A stretch of 64,000 nt of DNA, taken from NCBI GenBank assembly GCA_022457155.1, contig JAJGOT010000020.1, forward strand, positions 576,001 through 640,000. The letters run 5' to 3'. The notes beneath the pieces were generated by a model. The model saw only the letters and a program-made list of their open reading frames with translations, did no database searches and had not been told where the DNA came from. This document shows, piece by piece, positions 38,196-50,839 of the stretch. Source of the DNA: Cladopsammia gracilis. Lineage: Eukaryota; Cnidaria; Anthozoa; Scleractinia; Dendrophylliidae. The position numbers and the translations under genes are program-made. Numbering within the stretch: position 1 is the first letter of the stretch; each line of letters starts with the position of its first letter.

Positions 38196-39984
38196 ATGGG
38201 GTTAGTTTCTAGAGAAACTGTGGTGCTGCGTCGGTGGGGGTGGAGCACAAGAATTTGGTTTTATCGACTGAGTCGATAAGGTAAATTAGCCACCGTAAAA
38301 AGATTCGAGAAAGCTGACGTTTCGAGCGCTAGCCCTTCGTCGGAGCGAATCAAGGGATTGTGGGTAGTGTGTGGTTTTATATAGTAGGAGGAGCTCCGCC
38401 ATTGGTGGAAATTTTGTGACGTGAAAAACAAATGTAAATTAGTTGAATGAAAAGCGTTCGTTAATTCCGTGGGGTTTGAGAGTGCCGATTCGAAAGATGA
38501 TTTTTTGTTCTAAGTTTTTACGGCTTTCTGTGTTGCCCTGGTGTAGGGAAACGCCACGAATTGTCATGTGTTGCTTAGAATGGTTAGCAAGATTGAAATG
38601 ACGCACGACTGGTTTGGATGCGTCTTTGTCATTTTTTTCAACGTCTCGGAGATGTTCTCGAAAACGTACCTACCTACCTTTTTGTAGGCTACGTCGAAAA
38701 GAAATTTTTCGATCAGTACCAAGGAACTAAACCCGAGCTCTACGGCCGCTACATCGATGACTGCATTGGCGCTACCTCTTCCAGTAAAGAAGAACTTAAT
38801 CAGTTCATAACTTCTGTCAATACTTTTCATCCGGCTCTAAAATACACCTGGGAAATTTCTGAAACCTCTGTCGCTTTTCTTGACATCAATATTTCGATCA
38901 ACGGCAACAGTTTATCCACAAGTGTGCACTACAAACCTACAGATTCCCACAGTTATCTGTTACATTCATCCTCACATCCATCACACGTTAAAAACGCCAT
39001 TCCGTATTCTCAATTTCTCAGACTTCGACGTCTTTGTAGTGATGACTCCGATTTTTCCAACAAATCGGAAGAAATGTTCTAGTTTTTCAAGAAACGTGGG
39101 TACCCTGACTCTGTTGTTAAAACGGGCCAACAACGTGCACAACAGGTCGACAGGCAATCAGCACTACAAACATCACAAAAGGAAGAGAACGAGAGAATTC
39201 CATTCACCCTCACTTTCCACCCACACAATCACACAGTCAAAAGCATCATTTTAAAAAATTTCAAATTGCTCCAAAACGACCCAGAAACTGGCAGAATTTT
39301 TTCACAACCCCCACTAATTTCATTCAAACGTGACAAAAATATAGGCAACTTTCTAGTTACGAGTACACTGAAATCTGACGATGAACCGGGAACTTTTAAA
39401 TGCGCACGCACACGATGCAACACTTGTCCTTTCATTCACAACGCCAACAAAATAACGGGACCTAAACGATCTATTAAAATCACTGATCGTTTTACATGCA
39501 CCTCCGTAAATTTTATCTACTGCATAACATGTACTTTTTGCAAAAAGATATACATTGGCGAAACAGGGAGGAGACTGGGCGACCGTTTTCGAGAACATCT
39601 CCGAGACGTTGAAAAAAATGACGCATCCAAACCAGTCGCGCGTCATTTCAATCTTGCTAACCATTCTAAGCAACACATGAAAATCTGTGGCGTTTCCCTA
39701 CACCAGGGCAACACAGAAAGCCGTAAAAAAATCATCTTTCGAATCGGCACTCTCAAACCCCACGGAATTAACGAACGCTTTTCATTCAACTAATTTACAT
39801 TTGTTTTTCACGTCACAAAATTTCCACCAATGGCGGAGCTCCTCCTACTATATAAAACCACACACTACCCACAATCCCTTGATTCGCTCCGACGAAGGGC
39901 TAGCGCTCGAAACGTCAGCTTTCTCGAATCTTTTTACGGTGGCTAATTTACCTTATCGACTCAGTCGATAAAACCAAATTCTTG
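38196..39984 (+). mobile_element. Penelope-like element with inverted flanking repeats
   Basis: Bounded by a perfect 14-bp duplication TAATTGTTAGATAG (38182-38195 and 39985-39998). An approximately 400-bp segment at the right end (39584-39984) is present inverted at the left (38247-38666). This arrangement is known for Penelope-like elements. The element is 5'-truncated; only the C-terminal RT and the endonuclease remain. Confidence 0.88.
38668..39793 (+). pseudogene. Penelope-like RT fragment plus GIY-YIG endonuclease, one nonsense codon
   Basis: One open frame except for TAG at 39080-39082. The upstream piece holds the end of the reverse transcriptase with the YIDD catalytic motif (ELYGRYIDDCIG, about 38735). 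Downstream is a Cys-containing linker (RTRCNTCPFIHNA) and a GIY-YIG nuclease (FIYCITCTFCKKIYIGETGR, with DRFREHL, about 39510-39605). The family copies RNA into DNA and nicks target DNA. Earlier RT motifs are missing, so this copy is dead. The frame before 38668 is read from the inverted flank and is not RT. Confidence 0.85.
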
Positions 39985-40342
39985 TAATTGTTAGATAGTG
40001 TTTCACAGATGAAGTAAAATCACTATAAGAGGCGAAAATATTAACTTAAGGAAAAAGGTCAGAATAACCTTGAATGAGTAGTTGTTTTGACTTATTGTAT
40101 TAGTTACAATCAGTTACAATGGTCATTTTGACCATTCTTAAGAGGCGAAAATATTAACTAAAGAAAAAAGGTCAGAATAATCTTGAATGAATAGTTGCTT
40201 TGACTTACTGTATTAGTTTCAGTCCGTTAGACTTTATTATTTCAGTAACAGCTGATGCCATATGTCAAACTGACATTTTAACTATTATTACGTGGTTATA
40301 ATTTTAAGAAAAACGACAAAACGTTTTAGTTTGAAAAACATG

Positions 40343-40370
40343 TTTCGACAGCAACTTCTGTCATCTTCAG
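40343..40370 (-). ncRNA. Hammerhead-ribozyme-like core in Penelope 3' region
   Basis: On the minus strand CTGAAGA, a stem (TGACAG/CTGTC) and GAAAC are arranged as in a hammerhead catalytic core. Penelope-like elements are known to carry hammerhead motifs. Cleavage-site stems were not fully verified. Confidence 0.45.
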
Positions 40371-40473
40371 TTAATTAGTAGTGTACAAAGCGTTGACAAT
40401 GAATATATAAGTGGGAACAAATGTTAATTATGCTAGTAACAACAATGTAAATAAAAGCGTGACAATGTGAGAA

Positions 40474-41091
40474 TTATAAGGATAGTTTCAAATTTACATG
40501 ATGTAATTGTTGATTCAAAGACGGTTTTTCTCTATGAATATGAAAAGCCTCTTTTATCTTAAGTTGGAAACTCGTAGAAGCGTGATCTAAAATATGAAAG
40601 CAATCTTGTGAACACAAGGTACGGCAATGTTCAGAATTCAGTAGATGTTTGAAAATGTGCGAGGTCCTGTCATTGACTAAGTGCTCACGCACGCGTGTGG
40701 AAAAATGCCGGGTTGTTTCGCCGACATAACAGGCATTACAGCCCGCACATACAAACTTATAAACCACACGCGAACGAAGCCCGTCAGGGACAGGGTCTTT
40801 CACGCTAAACATGTTGCCTATCTTAAAGGAAGAAAAAACTAATTTTATATCCAAATCATTACAATAGTGCTTGATAAATTGACGAATCTTTTTCTGAGTA
40901 ACGACAGAAAAATGGCCTGTATAGGGCAGCTTAAAGTAAAATGTAGGTGAAGTGGGAAGAGAATCCCGGGGACAATGATTACTTAGGGTCCCAGTAATGT
41001 AGCGGTTTACAACTCTTTCAATTAAATGGGCAGGGAAAATATTCTTTTTTAGGATTTCCATAAGCTTAGTAATGTCCTCGTGTAGCCCCAA
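40474..41091 (-). pseudogene. Penelope-like linker and GIY-YIG endonuclease, 5'-truncated
   Basis: 205 residues with no RT core. It opens with the region that follows RT in these proteins (LHEDITKLMEILKKNIFP…RVVNRYI). It continues into RVVYKFVCAGCNACYVGETT and FSTRVREHL, the GIY-YIG motif with the Cys pair typical of Penelope-like endonucleases. It ends KPSLNQQLHHVNLKLSL. No RT active site, so non-autonomous or dead. Confidence 0.8.
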
Positions 41092-41149
41092 CCAGGTGTT
41101 ATTAATCTTATAGGCCCTATCAACCTTTCAACCACGTGGTTGAAACAAA

Positions 41150-42620
41150 TATTTAAAAAACACCATTGTAAAAATTTCTAACAACCCTCTACTCAAGACA
41201 AAGTGAAACAATTAGTCTTAAATAAAGGTGTTGTGTAAAAGCGCTTTGATTCGACAACGAGTCACGTAAACTCATCTTGATACTGCATTTTATTAACTAT
41301 AATTCTAGGTCAGGGCAAAATTAACTAATTCATCAAAGTGATATTAACCAATTCGGGGTAATATGACTATAATTGTTACCGCGATTGATTTAAATTTATA
41401 CGAATTAGTCGAACTAATTCTTTATTTAGAGAATCATGATTACTGGTAATGTCTGTCGTGGGATTGCTTGATGTACTGACTGTTTTATTTCAAGTCACAC
41501 TTCCTTTGGGATTAAAAACTTTTTATCAAGGAATATATATATTTGTTTACTTTATATTTGAGCTGGCAGTTTGTCAAACACGGTTATTGCAGTATGCAAG
41601 GAATCCGCCTATACAATAGTGGTGACGTTTTCGCGGTCTGATAGAAGTTGACATAAAACAATAGCTCCATTCAATTCAATTCAGTTCAACACAGCGCGCG
41701 GGCCGGAATGGGTCCTTTTGAAATGATCCAGCCAAGAACTTTGCTGTTTCAGTCGCACATGGAGTTCAGAGCCATGGAAAATTTATATAAGAGTAAGTGC
41801 GACTTTGAACTGTGACTCTCTCTTGTCAGTTGCTTTTTTGAATTTCTTATTAATTTTTAGAGTGGAGAAACGAGAACTGAATCGAACAAGGGTTTACAAA
41901 TGCCGCTGTTTGGTCTGGTCTTTTGTGCAAGCTTATGTTTTTCGTTTCTTCTTGTTTCAGTTTTGTTTTTTTCACGGCAAGTACGACTAAACTCGCCTGG
42001 CCGAATTCGTCAGAAAGCTGAAGAAAATCTAGAACTGAAATCCACTCTGGCCTAGAACGGACCTTCATGTTGTTAGCCATGGTCGCGGTCGGCGTAGTAA
42101 CAGGTAAGTGCCGCAAATAAAATATATGTAACTATAAAAGTAGCACAAACCCTTCTTTCAACTGTCTCAATTTCACGTTTCAAACATCACAAGACGGAGC
42201 TATTATCATTAGCAGAATCATGATTATTTTGTATGCAACGACTTCAATTCTATATATAATCCAAGATGCCGTTGAAATAGAATCTTCCCGCCAAAACTTT
42301 CATGCCACGCGATGTCCGTACCAAATATCTTTTTGTGTCTGCATCTCTAACCAGACCAAATATGAGCATGTTTACAATAAAACCGACCATTTTATGTGCG
42401 ACATATCGGTGCAGTTTTGCGTTTTTATTTGAATGGTAAAGCGTTGCCCGCGTAAATTAAACCGACATGAATCGCCTTTGTTAAAGACTATCACGCATGC
42501 CATGCGTTATCAGTTCGCTTGTAGCGGAAATCGGCACATGAGCTTTCTGTCATTTAAAACCAATTTCCATAAAATTCTAAGTATTAACCCCTGATTGAAT
42601 ATTAAATAAACCGAAGTTCA
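41150..42620. other. AT-rich region, possible exon-like stretch, no firm gene
   Basis: Nothing firmly codable. At 42067-42102 a short ATG-led hydrophobic stretch (MLLAMVAVGVVT) ends at a good donor (ACAG|GTAAGTG). It follows a TATA-like ATTTATATAAG at about 41778. This could be a signal-peptide first exon, but no partner exon was found. Confidence 0.25.
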
Positions 42621-42626
42621 ACTGAC

Positions 42627-42779
42627 AACAGCAAAGGAAAGTTCACTTATGTTAGCTCGGGGCCGTAGTTTTGTCAAGGCAAAACATGTGCTTGCCTACT
42701 GGCAATTTCCTCGCTGAGGTTGTCTGTAATGGCAGCCTTGCTTGGGCTCATCCTGCTTAATAGAAGTTGACACTTCTCC
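42627..42779 (+). repeat. Direct repeat flanking the foldback, left copy
   Basis: Begins AGCAAAGGAAAGTTCACTT and ends with AATAGAAGTTGACACTTCT; a similar copy in the same orientation is at 51119-51272. Confidence 0.8.
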
Positions 42780-42937
42780 TTTTGACCCAAATGGATCAGA
42801 TATCAATTGAAAGCTAATACAACTGACTTAATCAACAATTGTCTCAGTCACAGTTTACAAATATTACTTTTGCCACAGCTGAGTTTAATAAAACGTTCAC
42901 TGATCATTGATTTGTGTATTGTTTTAACGAGAATTCT

Positions 42938-44700
42938 TGTGTTAGCACACCATATAGTCGCCCTCTATTGTAGTGCTACAGTGATGTGTACTATATTATG
43001 TTGTATCCGTTTTATTCTTGTTTATACCCACACACCCATCACTGACCTTACCTGTCCTTATTCGTCCTTATCTGTCCTTATTCATCCATTTTTGTCCTTA
43101 TTCGTCCTTATATGTCCTTTTCTGTCCTTATTCGTCCTTTTCTGTCCTTTGCTGTCCTTATTCGTCCTCATTTGTCCTTATTCGTCCTTTGCTGTCCTTT
43201 TCTGTCCTATTCTGTCCTTTTTCGTCCTTATCTGTCCTCATCTGTCCTTATTCGTCCTTATCTGTCCTTTTTCTGTCCTTATTCGTCCTTTTCTGTCCTT
43301 ATCTGTCCTTATTCGTACTTATCTGTCCTATTCTGTCCTCATCTGTCCTTATTCGTCCTTATCTGTCCTTTACTGTCCTTATTCGTCCTTTTCTGTCCTT
43401 ATCTGTCCTTATTCGTCCTTATCTGTCCTTTTCTGTCCTTATCTGTCCTTATTCGTCCTTATCTGTCCTTTGCTGTCCTTATTCGTCCTTATCTGTCCTT
43501 TGCTGTCCTTATTCGTCCTTATCTGTCCTTTTCTGTCCTTTTTCGTCCTTATTTGTCCTTATTCGTCCTTATCTGTCCTCATCTGTCCTTTTCTGTCCTT
43601 ATTCGTACTTATCTGTCCTTATTCGTCCTTATATGTCCTTTTCTGTCCTTATTCGTCCTTATCTGTCCTTTTCTATCCTTATTCGTCCTTTTCTGTCCTT
43701 ATATGTCCTTATTCGTCCTTATCTGTCCTTTGCTGTCCTTATTCGTCCTTATTTGTCCTTATTCGTCCTTTGCTGTCCTTGTCTGTCCCTTTCTGTCCTT
43801 ATTCGTCCTTATCTGTCCTTTTCTATCCTTATTCGTCCTTTTCTGTCCTTATATGTCCTTATTCGTCCTTATCTGTCCTTTGCTGTCCTTATTCGTCCTT
43901 ATTTGTCCTTATTCGTCCTTTGCTGTCCTTTTCTGTCCCTTTCTGTCCTTATTCGTCCTTATCTGTCCTATTTTGTCCTCATCTGTCCTTATTCGTCCTT
44001 ATCTGTCCTTTGCTGTCCTTATTCGTCCTTATTTGTCCTTATTCGTCCTTATTCGTCCTTTTCTGTCCTTATTCGTCCTTATCTTTCCTTTTCTATCCTT
44101 ATTCGTCCTTTTCTGTCCTTATCTGTCCTTATTCGTCCTTATCTCTCCTTTGCTGTCCTTTATTTGTCCTTGTTCGTCCTTTTCTGTCCTTATTCGTCCT
44201 TATCTGTCCTGTTCTGTCCTTATTCGTCCTTTTCTGTCCTTTTCTGTCCTTATTCATCCTTATCTGTCCTTATTCGTCCTTATCTGTCCTTTTCTGTCCT
44301 TATTCGTCCTTATCTGTCCTTTTCTGTCCTTTTCTGTCCTTATTCGTCCTTTCTGTCCTTTTCTGTCCTTATTCCTTCATTGTCTGTCCTTTTCTGTCCT
44401 TATTTATCCTTTTATGTCGTTATTCGTCCTCAACTGTCCTTATTCGCATTTATTTGTCCTTATTCTACCTGAACCGTCCATTTCTGACCTTACCGTTTCT
44501 GTCCTTACATGTCCTTTTTTCTACTTATACATCGTTTTCGTTATTTCTCGTTCTTTTCTTTACTTAATCTTCCTTTTTTTTATCCTTGTTCGTCTTTTTT
44601 GTAACTATTCCTTATTTTATGTTCCTACTAATCTTTTTCTTACCCTTTTCTTTTCTTTTTTCCCTACTCGTATTTTTCACACTTATACGCAAAAACGCTT
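42938..44700 (+). repeat. Foldback left arm, including a forward 10-bp satellite
   Basis: Begins TGTGTTAGCACACCATATAG; the complement ends the right arm at 50839. From 43045 to about 44520 it is a tandem array of TCCTTATCTG/TCCTTATTCG/TCCTTTTCTG 10-mers. A diverged inner flank up to 44700 also pairs with 46880-47160. The 10-bp unit has no stops in any of three frames, giving long false ORFs. Confidence 0.92.
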
Positions 44701-46880
44701 CAAATGCCTCTAAAGTGCATGCGCGCCACTGATTTTAGCCGAGCCTGCGAGTTGTTTGTGGCTTTTCATCGCTTTCATCGCATGCGCAGTGGACTGAATT
44801 CTACCTCTTGACGTCATCGTTTTCGAAAAGTTCCGTTTTCGGGTGTCCACACGAGAACGCGAAAACACCGTTTTCAAAAGTTTTCACTTTCGAAAGCGTT
44901 TTCAAAAGTTTCCGTTTTCGGTGACCGTTTTCATCGGATAGGTGTGGACGGGAAGCGAAAACGGAAAAAAAACTTTTGCGTTTTCAAACGAAAACGGATA
45001 TGTGTGGACGGGGCCTAAGTTGAAGTAATAGTGCCGCAAATACTACATCATTCAACCAACCCCTTGATGTTTCCGTTAACCGCCCTTGCAAACATTTCAT
45101 GCCAGAAAAGTTCGAAGGGTGGAAAAGAAGTTGGCAGCTGGCAATGTTAACCTTTGTAAAAATTATTTCTAAGGCTCCCAGTTAAGGTGGCTCCCAATAG
45201 TTTTATAGCCATGTGCGCTCTGCTGACGCGGTTTGTATACACCCACTCGAAAGCGCAATGTTTTCCCCGATTTTATTATGTCATCAAAGGCAAAAAAATA
45301 GAAAATTAACAGCGAATTTTCAGGCGTTTTCTTCGGTGAATGTTACTAAAACTTCGCAAAAAGTACCTTTAAATATTATTCTTAAAAAAAGAACTTAGGA
45401 GGAATTTACTTACATAGGTGAATCTAATAACTTGCGTGATATCGGGAAAGTAATCTGAATGACCCAATGCTTTTTCCTTCCGAAAGTGTTAGTATAACCA
45501 TTGCCGCAAGATAGCTTTCACCAAGGGAAACTGGGAATATAACAAAATAAAGGTCAATTTTTGGAAAATATATGAATACTTTAGATGTCGTGTTGCCACG
45601 GCAACGACTTATACATAAAATGTGTCAAATTATTAAAAAAAACTATTTGGTTAACTTAATTTTGTAACTCATGACCGTGAGTGGAGGTGTTTTTGTTATA
45701 ACTCCAGGGACCCACCTTACTGAGAATTTCGTTTTCTAACGGCAAGGTTATTTTATTGAGGTGCTTCATACGACTATTCAAATGAAAAAGAAGCAGCCAG
45801 TTTTCGTTACAAAACATACACTTATCGGTTAAAAATATTCATGCTGTCATAAAATATTTACAAATATTTTTTTTCATTTTATTTTTTTTTGATAGAATTT
45901 TAAATAAATAATTTTTTTAAAATATATTTAAATCAACGTATCAATAACGAAGGCTATAAATACTCGTTAACTATTCCTCGAATATGACCTAACTTCATTT
46001 TATAGTGAAACGACCAGAAACAATTGGAAAACATTTCTGAATTTTAATTTTATTAATTGTATAATATTTGAATTTTAATTTATTATATCTGATAACGCAA
46101 ATATTTTAACGTTTGTAATTGTAATTCAATTGTAATAAAAGGCAATTTACACACCTGCATTAAAAACTTTGAGACATAGTATTTAGCATGTCACGAGCAT
46201 GGGACAAAAAAGAAAATCTGAAAAGGAAACCAGGTTATTTGTACCCAGAATTTACATAATGACTTCTTTTAAAATAATCACGAGCGATAGCTAAAACAGT
46301 AATTGCTAATGGATGGACCATGTTATGTTTGTGGGGTGGGGGGAGGGGGGGCGGGGATGGGGTAATTTTTCTAAGCATGAATTTTTTTTCCCGTCTTGAG
46401 ATTGTGCAATAATTGTTTTTCGGGATTTTTCTATACTTTTTTTCCTTTGGTTCACCGTGCATGGTTATTTTGGTTGTTTAGTTTTGCTGAGCAGGAATTT
46501 TTTTTGGCAATTATACCCCCCCCCCCTAAAAATAAAATGGTCGGTTCCTAACGTAAGCCATTTTGCGGATGGGGCCTTTCCTATTACTGCCCTAACGTCC
46601 CCCCTTACCACCCCCACCCCCACCCCATCCCCTCCAACAAACAAACCTTTCTGTAGCATATAAGTGATAACGCATATTAATATTTCGTACCCAATACAAC
46701 ATACAACAATATTCCATACCTGTTTAATTCACGTTACCTCGCCGCTTCGCCGCTCGGCAAATATCCACCACTTTCACCGACACTGAGGTGAATAATTGTT
46801 TTAGTATATACCAGAGAAGCTGTATAACTATCTGACTTAAAATTTACTTTATTTTTTGACAATATACCGACAAATAGACG
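44701..46880. other. Foldback spacer, no gene seen
   Basis: About 2.2 kb between the arms. A stretch at about 44820-45015 repeats GTTTTCG/CGAAAAC words with GTGTGGACGGG near its end and may be a separate MITE. About 45850-46150 is very AT-rich. Poly-G and poly-C tracts lie at 46336-46358 and 46518-46527. No supported coding frame. Confidence 0.45.
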
Positions 46881-49800
46881 AACATTTATAAATAAAACAG
46901 AACAGAACGAGTAAATAACAAAAAAGGACGAGAAAGTACTGAAAAATACGAAAAAGAAGGGGAAAAAGAAAAGAAAAAGGTAAAAAAAGGATTAGTAGGA
47001 ACATAAAATAACAAATAGTTACAAAAAAGACGAACAAGGATAAAAAAGGAAGACTCAGTAAAGAAAAGAACGAGAAATAACGAAAACGATGAATAAGTAG
47101 AAAAAAAAGGACATGTACGGACAGAAACGGTAAGGTCTAAAATGGACGGTTCAGGTAGAATAAGGACAGATTATGTCAAATAAGGACCAATAAGGACAGA
47201 TAAGGACGAATAAGGACAGATGAGGACGAATAAGGACAGATTAGGACGAGTAAGGACAAAAAAGGACGAATAAGGACAGAAAAGGACAGATAAATAAGGA
47301 ATAAGGACAGATAAGGACAGATAAGGACGAATAAGGACAGATAAGGACGAATAAGGACAGATAAGGACAAAAAAAGGACGAATAAGGACAGATAAGGACG
47401 AATAAGGACGAATAAGGACGAATAAGGACAGAAGAGGACGGATAAGGACGAATAAGGACAGAAAAGGACAGATAAGGACGAATAAGGACAGAAAAGGACA
47501 GAAAAGGACAAATAACAACAGATAAGGACAGAAAAGGACGAATAAGGACAGAAAAGGACAGATAAGGACGAATAAGGACAGGTAAGGACAGATAAGGACA
47601 GATAAGGACGAATAAGGACAGAAAAGGACAGATAAGGACAGCAAAGGACAGATAAGGACGAATAAGGACAGATAAGGACAGAAAAGGACGAGTAAGGACT
47701 GAAAAGGACAGATAAGGACGAATAAGGACAGCAAAGGACAGATAAGGACGAATGAGGACAGAAAAGGACAGATAAGGACGAATAAGGACAGCAAAAGACA
47801 GATGAGGACGAATGAGGACAGAAAAGGACAGATAAGGACGAATAAGGACAGAAAAGGACAGATAAGGACAGCAAAGGACAGATAAGGACGAATAAGGACA
47901 GATAAGGACAGAAAAGGACGAGTAAGGACTGAAAAGAACAGATAAGGACGAATAAGGACAGCAAAGGACAGATGAGGACGAATGAGGACAGAAAGGGACA
48001 GATAAGGACGAATAAGGACAGAAAAGGACAGATAAGGACGAATAAGGACAGCAAAGGACAGATAAGGACGAATAAGGACAGATAAGGACAGAAAAGGACG
48101 AATAAGGACAGAAAAAGACAGATAAGGACGAATAAGGACAGAAAACGACAGATAAGGACGAATAAGGACATGTAAGGACGGATAAGGACAGAAAAGGACG
48201 AATAAGGACAGAAAAGGACAGATAACGACGAATATGGACAGCAAAGGACAGATAAGGACGAATAAGGACAGATAAGGACAGTAAAGGACGAATAAGGACA
48301 GAAAGGGACAGATAAGGACGAATAAGGACAGAAAACGACAGATAAGGACGAATAAGGACAGATAAGGACAGATAAGGACGAATAAGGACTGATAAGGACA
48401 GAAAAGGACGAATAAGGACAGATAAGGACGAATAAGGACAGCAAAGGACAGATAAGGACAGATAAAGAAGAATAACGACAGCAAAGGACAGAAAAGGACG
48501 AATAAGGACAGAAAAGGACAGATAAGGACGAATAAGGACAGAAAAGGACAGACAAGGACGAATAAGGACAGGTAAGGACAGATAAGGACAGAAAAGGACG
48601 AATAAGGACAGAAAAGGACAGATAAGGACGAATAAGGACAGCAAAGGACATATAAGGACGAATAAGGACAGATAAGGACAGTAAAGGACGAATAAGGACA
48701 GAAAGGGACAGATAAGGACGAATAAGGACAGAAAAGGACAGATAAGGACGAATAAGGACAGGTAAGGACAGATAAGGACAGTTAAGGACAGATAAGGACG
48801 AATAAGGAAAGAAAAGGACAGATAAGGACAGCAAAAGACAGATAAGGACGAATAAGGACAGATAAGGACAGAAAAGGACGAATAAGGACAGAAAAGGACG
48901 AATAAGGACAGAAAAGGACAGATATGGACGAATAAGGACAGCAAAGGACAGATAAGGACGAATAAAGACAGCAAAGGACAGATAAGGACAGATAAGGACA
49001 GAAAAGGACGAATAAGGACAGAAAAGGACAGATAAGGACGAATAAGGACGAATAAGGACAGCAAAGGACAGATAAGGATGAATAAGGACAGATAAGGACA
49101 GAAAAGGACGAATAAGGACAGAAAAGGACAGATAAGGACGAATAAGGACGAATAAGGACAGAAAAGGACAGATAAGGACGAAAAGGGACAGCAAAGGACA
49201 GATAAGGACGAATAAGGACAGCAAAGGACAGATAAGGACAGATAAGGACAGATAAGGACAGATAAGGACAGAAAAGGACGAATAAGGACAGAAAAGGACA
49301 GATAAGGACGAATAAGGACGAATAAGGACAGAAAAGGACAGATAAGGACGAATATGGACGAAGAAGTACAGCAAAGGACAGATAAGGATGAATAAGGACA
49401 GATAAGGACAGAAAAGGACGAATAAGGACAGAAAAGGACAGATAAGGACGAAATAAGGACAGAAAAATACAGATAAGGACGAATAAGGACAGCAAAGGAC
49501 AGATAAGGACGAAAAAGGACAGCAAAGGACAGATAAGGACAGATAAGGACAGATAAGGACAGAAAAGGACAGACAAGGACGAATAAGGACAGGTAAGGAC
49601 AGATAACGACAGAAAAGGACGAATAAGGACAGAAAAGGACAGATAAGGACGAATAAGGACAGAAAAGGGCGAATAAGGACAGAAAAGGACAGATAAGGAG
49701 GAATAAGGACAGCAAAGGACAGAAAAGGACAGAAAAGGACGAATAAGGACAGATAAGGACAGATAAGGACGAATAAGGACAGATAAGGACAGAAAAGGAC

Positions 49801-50839
49801 GAATAAGGACAGATAAGGACGAATAAGGACGAATAAGGACAGAAAAGGACAGATAAAGGCGAATAACGACATCAAAGGACAGAAAAGGACGAATAAGGAC
49901 AGAAAAGGACAGATAAGGACGAATAAGGACAGAAAAGGACAGATAAGGACGAATAAGGACAGGTAAGGACAGATAAGGACAGAAAAGGACGAATAAGGAC
50001 AGAAAAGGACAGATAAGGACGAATAAGGACAGCAAAGGACAGATAAGGACGAATAAGGACAGATAAGGACAGAAAAGGACGAATAAGGACAGAAAGGGAC
50101 AGATAAGGACGAATAAGGACGAATAAGGACAGAAAAGGACAGATAAGGACGAATAGGGACAGGTAAGGACAGATAAGGATAGTTAAGGACAGATAAGGAC
50201 GAATAAGGAAAGAAAAGGACAGATAAGTACAGCAAAGGACAGATAAGGACGAATAAGGACAGATAAGGACAGAAAAGGACGAATAAGGACAGAAAAGGAC
50301 GAATAAGGACAGAAAAGGACGAATAAGGACAGAAAAGGACAGATAAGGACGAATAAGGACGAATAAGGACAGCAAAGGACAGATAAGGATGAATAAGGAC
50401 AGATAAGGACAGAAAAGGACGAATAAGGACAGAAAAGGACAGATAAGGACGAATAAGGACTAATAAGGACAGCAAAGGACAGATAAGGACGAATAAGGAC
50501 AGCAAAGGACAGATATGGACAGATAAGGACAGAAAAGGACGAATAAGGACAGAAAAGGACATATAAGGACGAATAAGGACGAATAAGGACAGCAAAGGAC
50601 AGATAAGGATGAATAAGGACAGATAAGGACAGAAAAGGACGAATAAGGACAGAAAAGGACAGATAAGGACGAATAAGAACGAATAAGGACAGAAAAGGAC
50701 AGATAAGGACGAATAAGGACAGCAAAGGACAGTGATGGGTGTGTGGGTATAAACAAGAATAAAACGGATACAACATAATATAGTACACAACATCACTGTA
50801 GCACTACAATAGAGGGCGACTATATGGTGTGCTAACACA
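46881..50839 (-). repeat. Foldback right arm, including a reverse 10-bp satellite (3.6 kb)
   Basis: Inverted partner of 42938-44700. The array at 47165-50730 consists of AAGGACAGAT/AAGGACGAAT/AAGGACAGAA 10-mers with a higher-order pattern of about 30-60 bp. It is about 2.5 times longer than the left array. The single-copy outer edge 50731-50839 pairs almost perfectly with 42938-43045. Confidence 0.92.

Larger units (their letters stand above)
40290..41140 (-). mobile_element. Second Penelope-like fragment
   Basis: A minus-strand fragment whose coding part (40474-41091) ends in a GIY-YIG domain. A 3' region follows with a hammerhead-like core at 40343-40370. The 5' end stops near a CAACCACGTGGTTG palindrome (about 41128). 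It belongs to a different subfamily from the 38196 copy. Confidence 0.7.

Noticed and set aside
39353..39676. 107-codon minus-strand ORF
   Set aside because: Antisense of the Penelope-like endonuclease region.
42067..42102. Signal-peptide-like first exon with a GTAAGTG donor
   Set aside because: Only 12 codons and no partner exon found; kept as a note in the region entry, not called as a gene.
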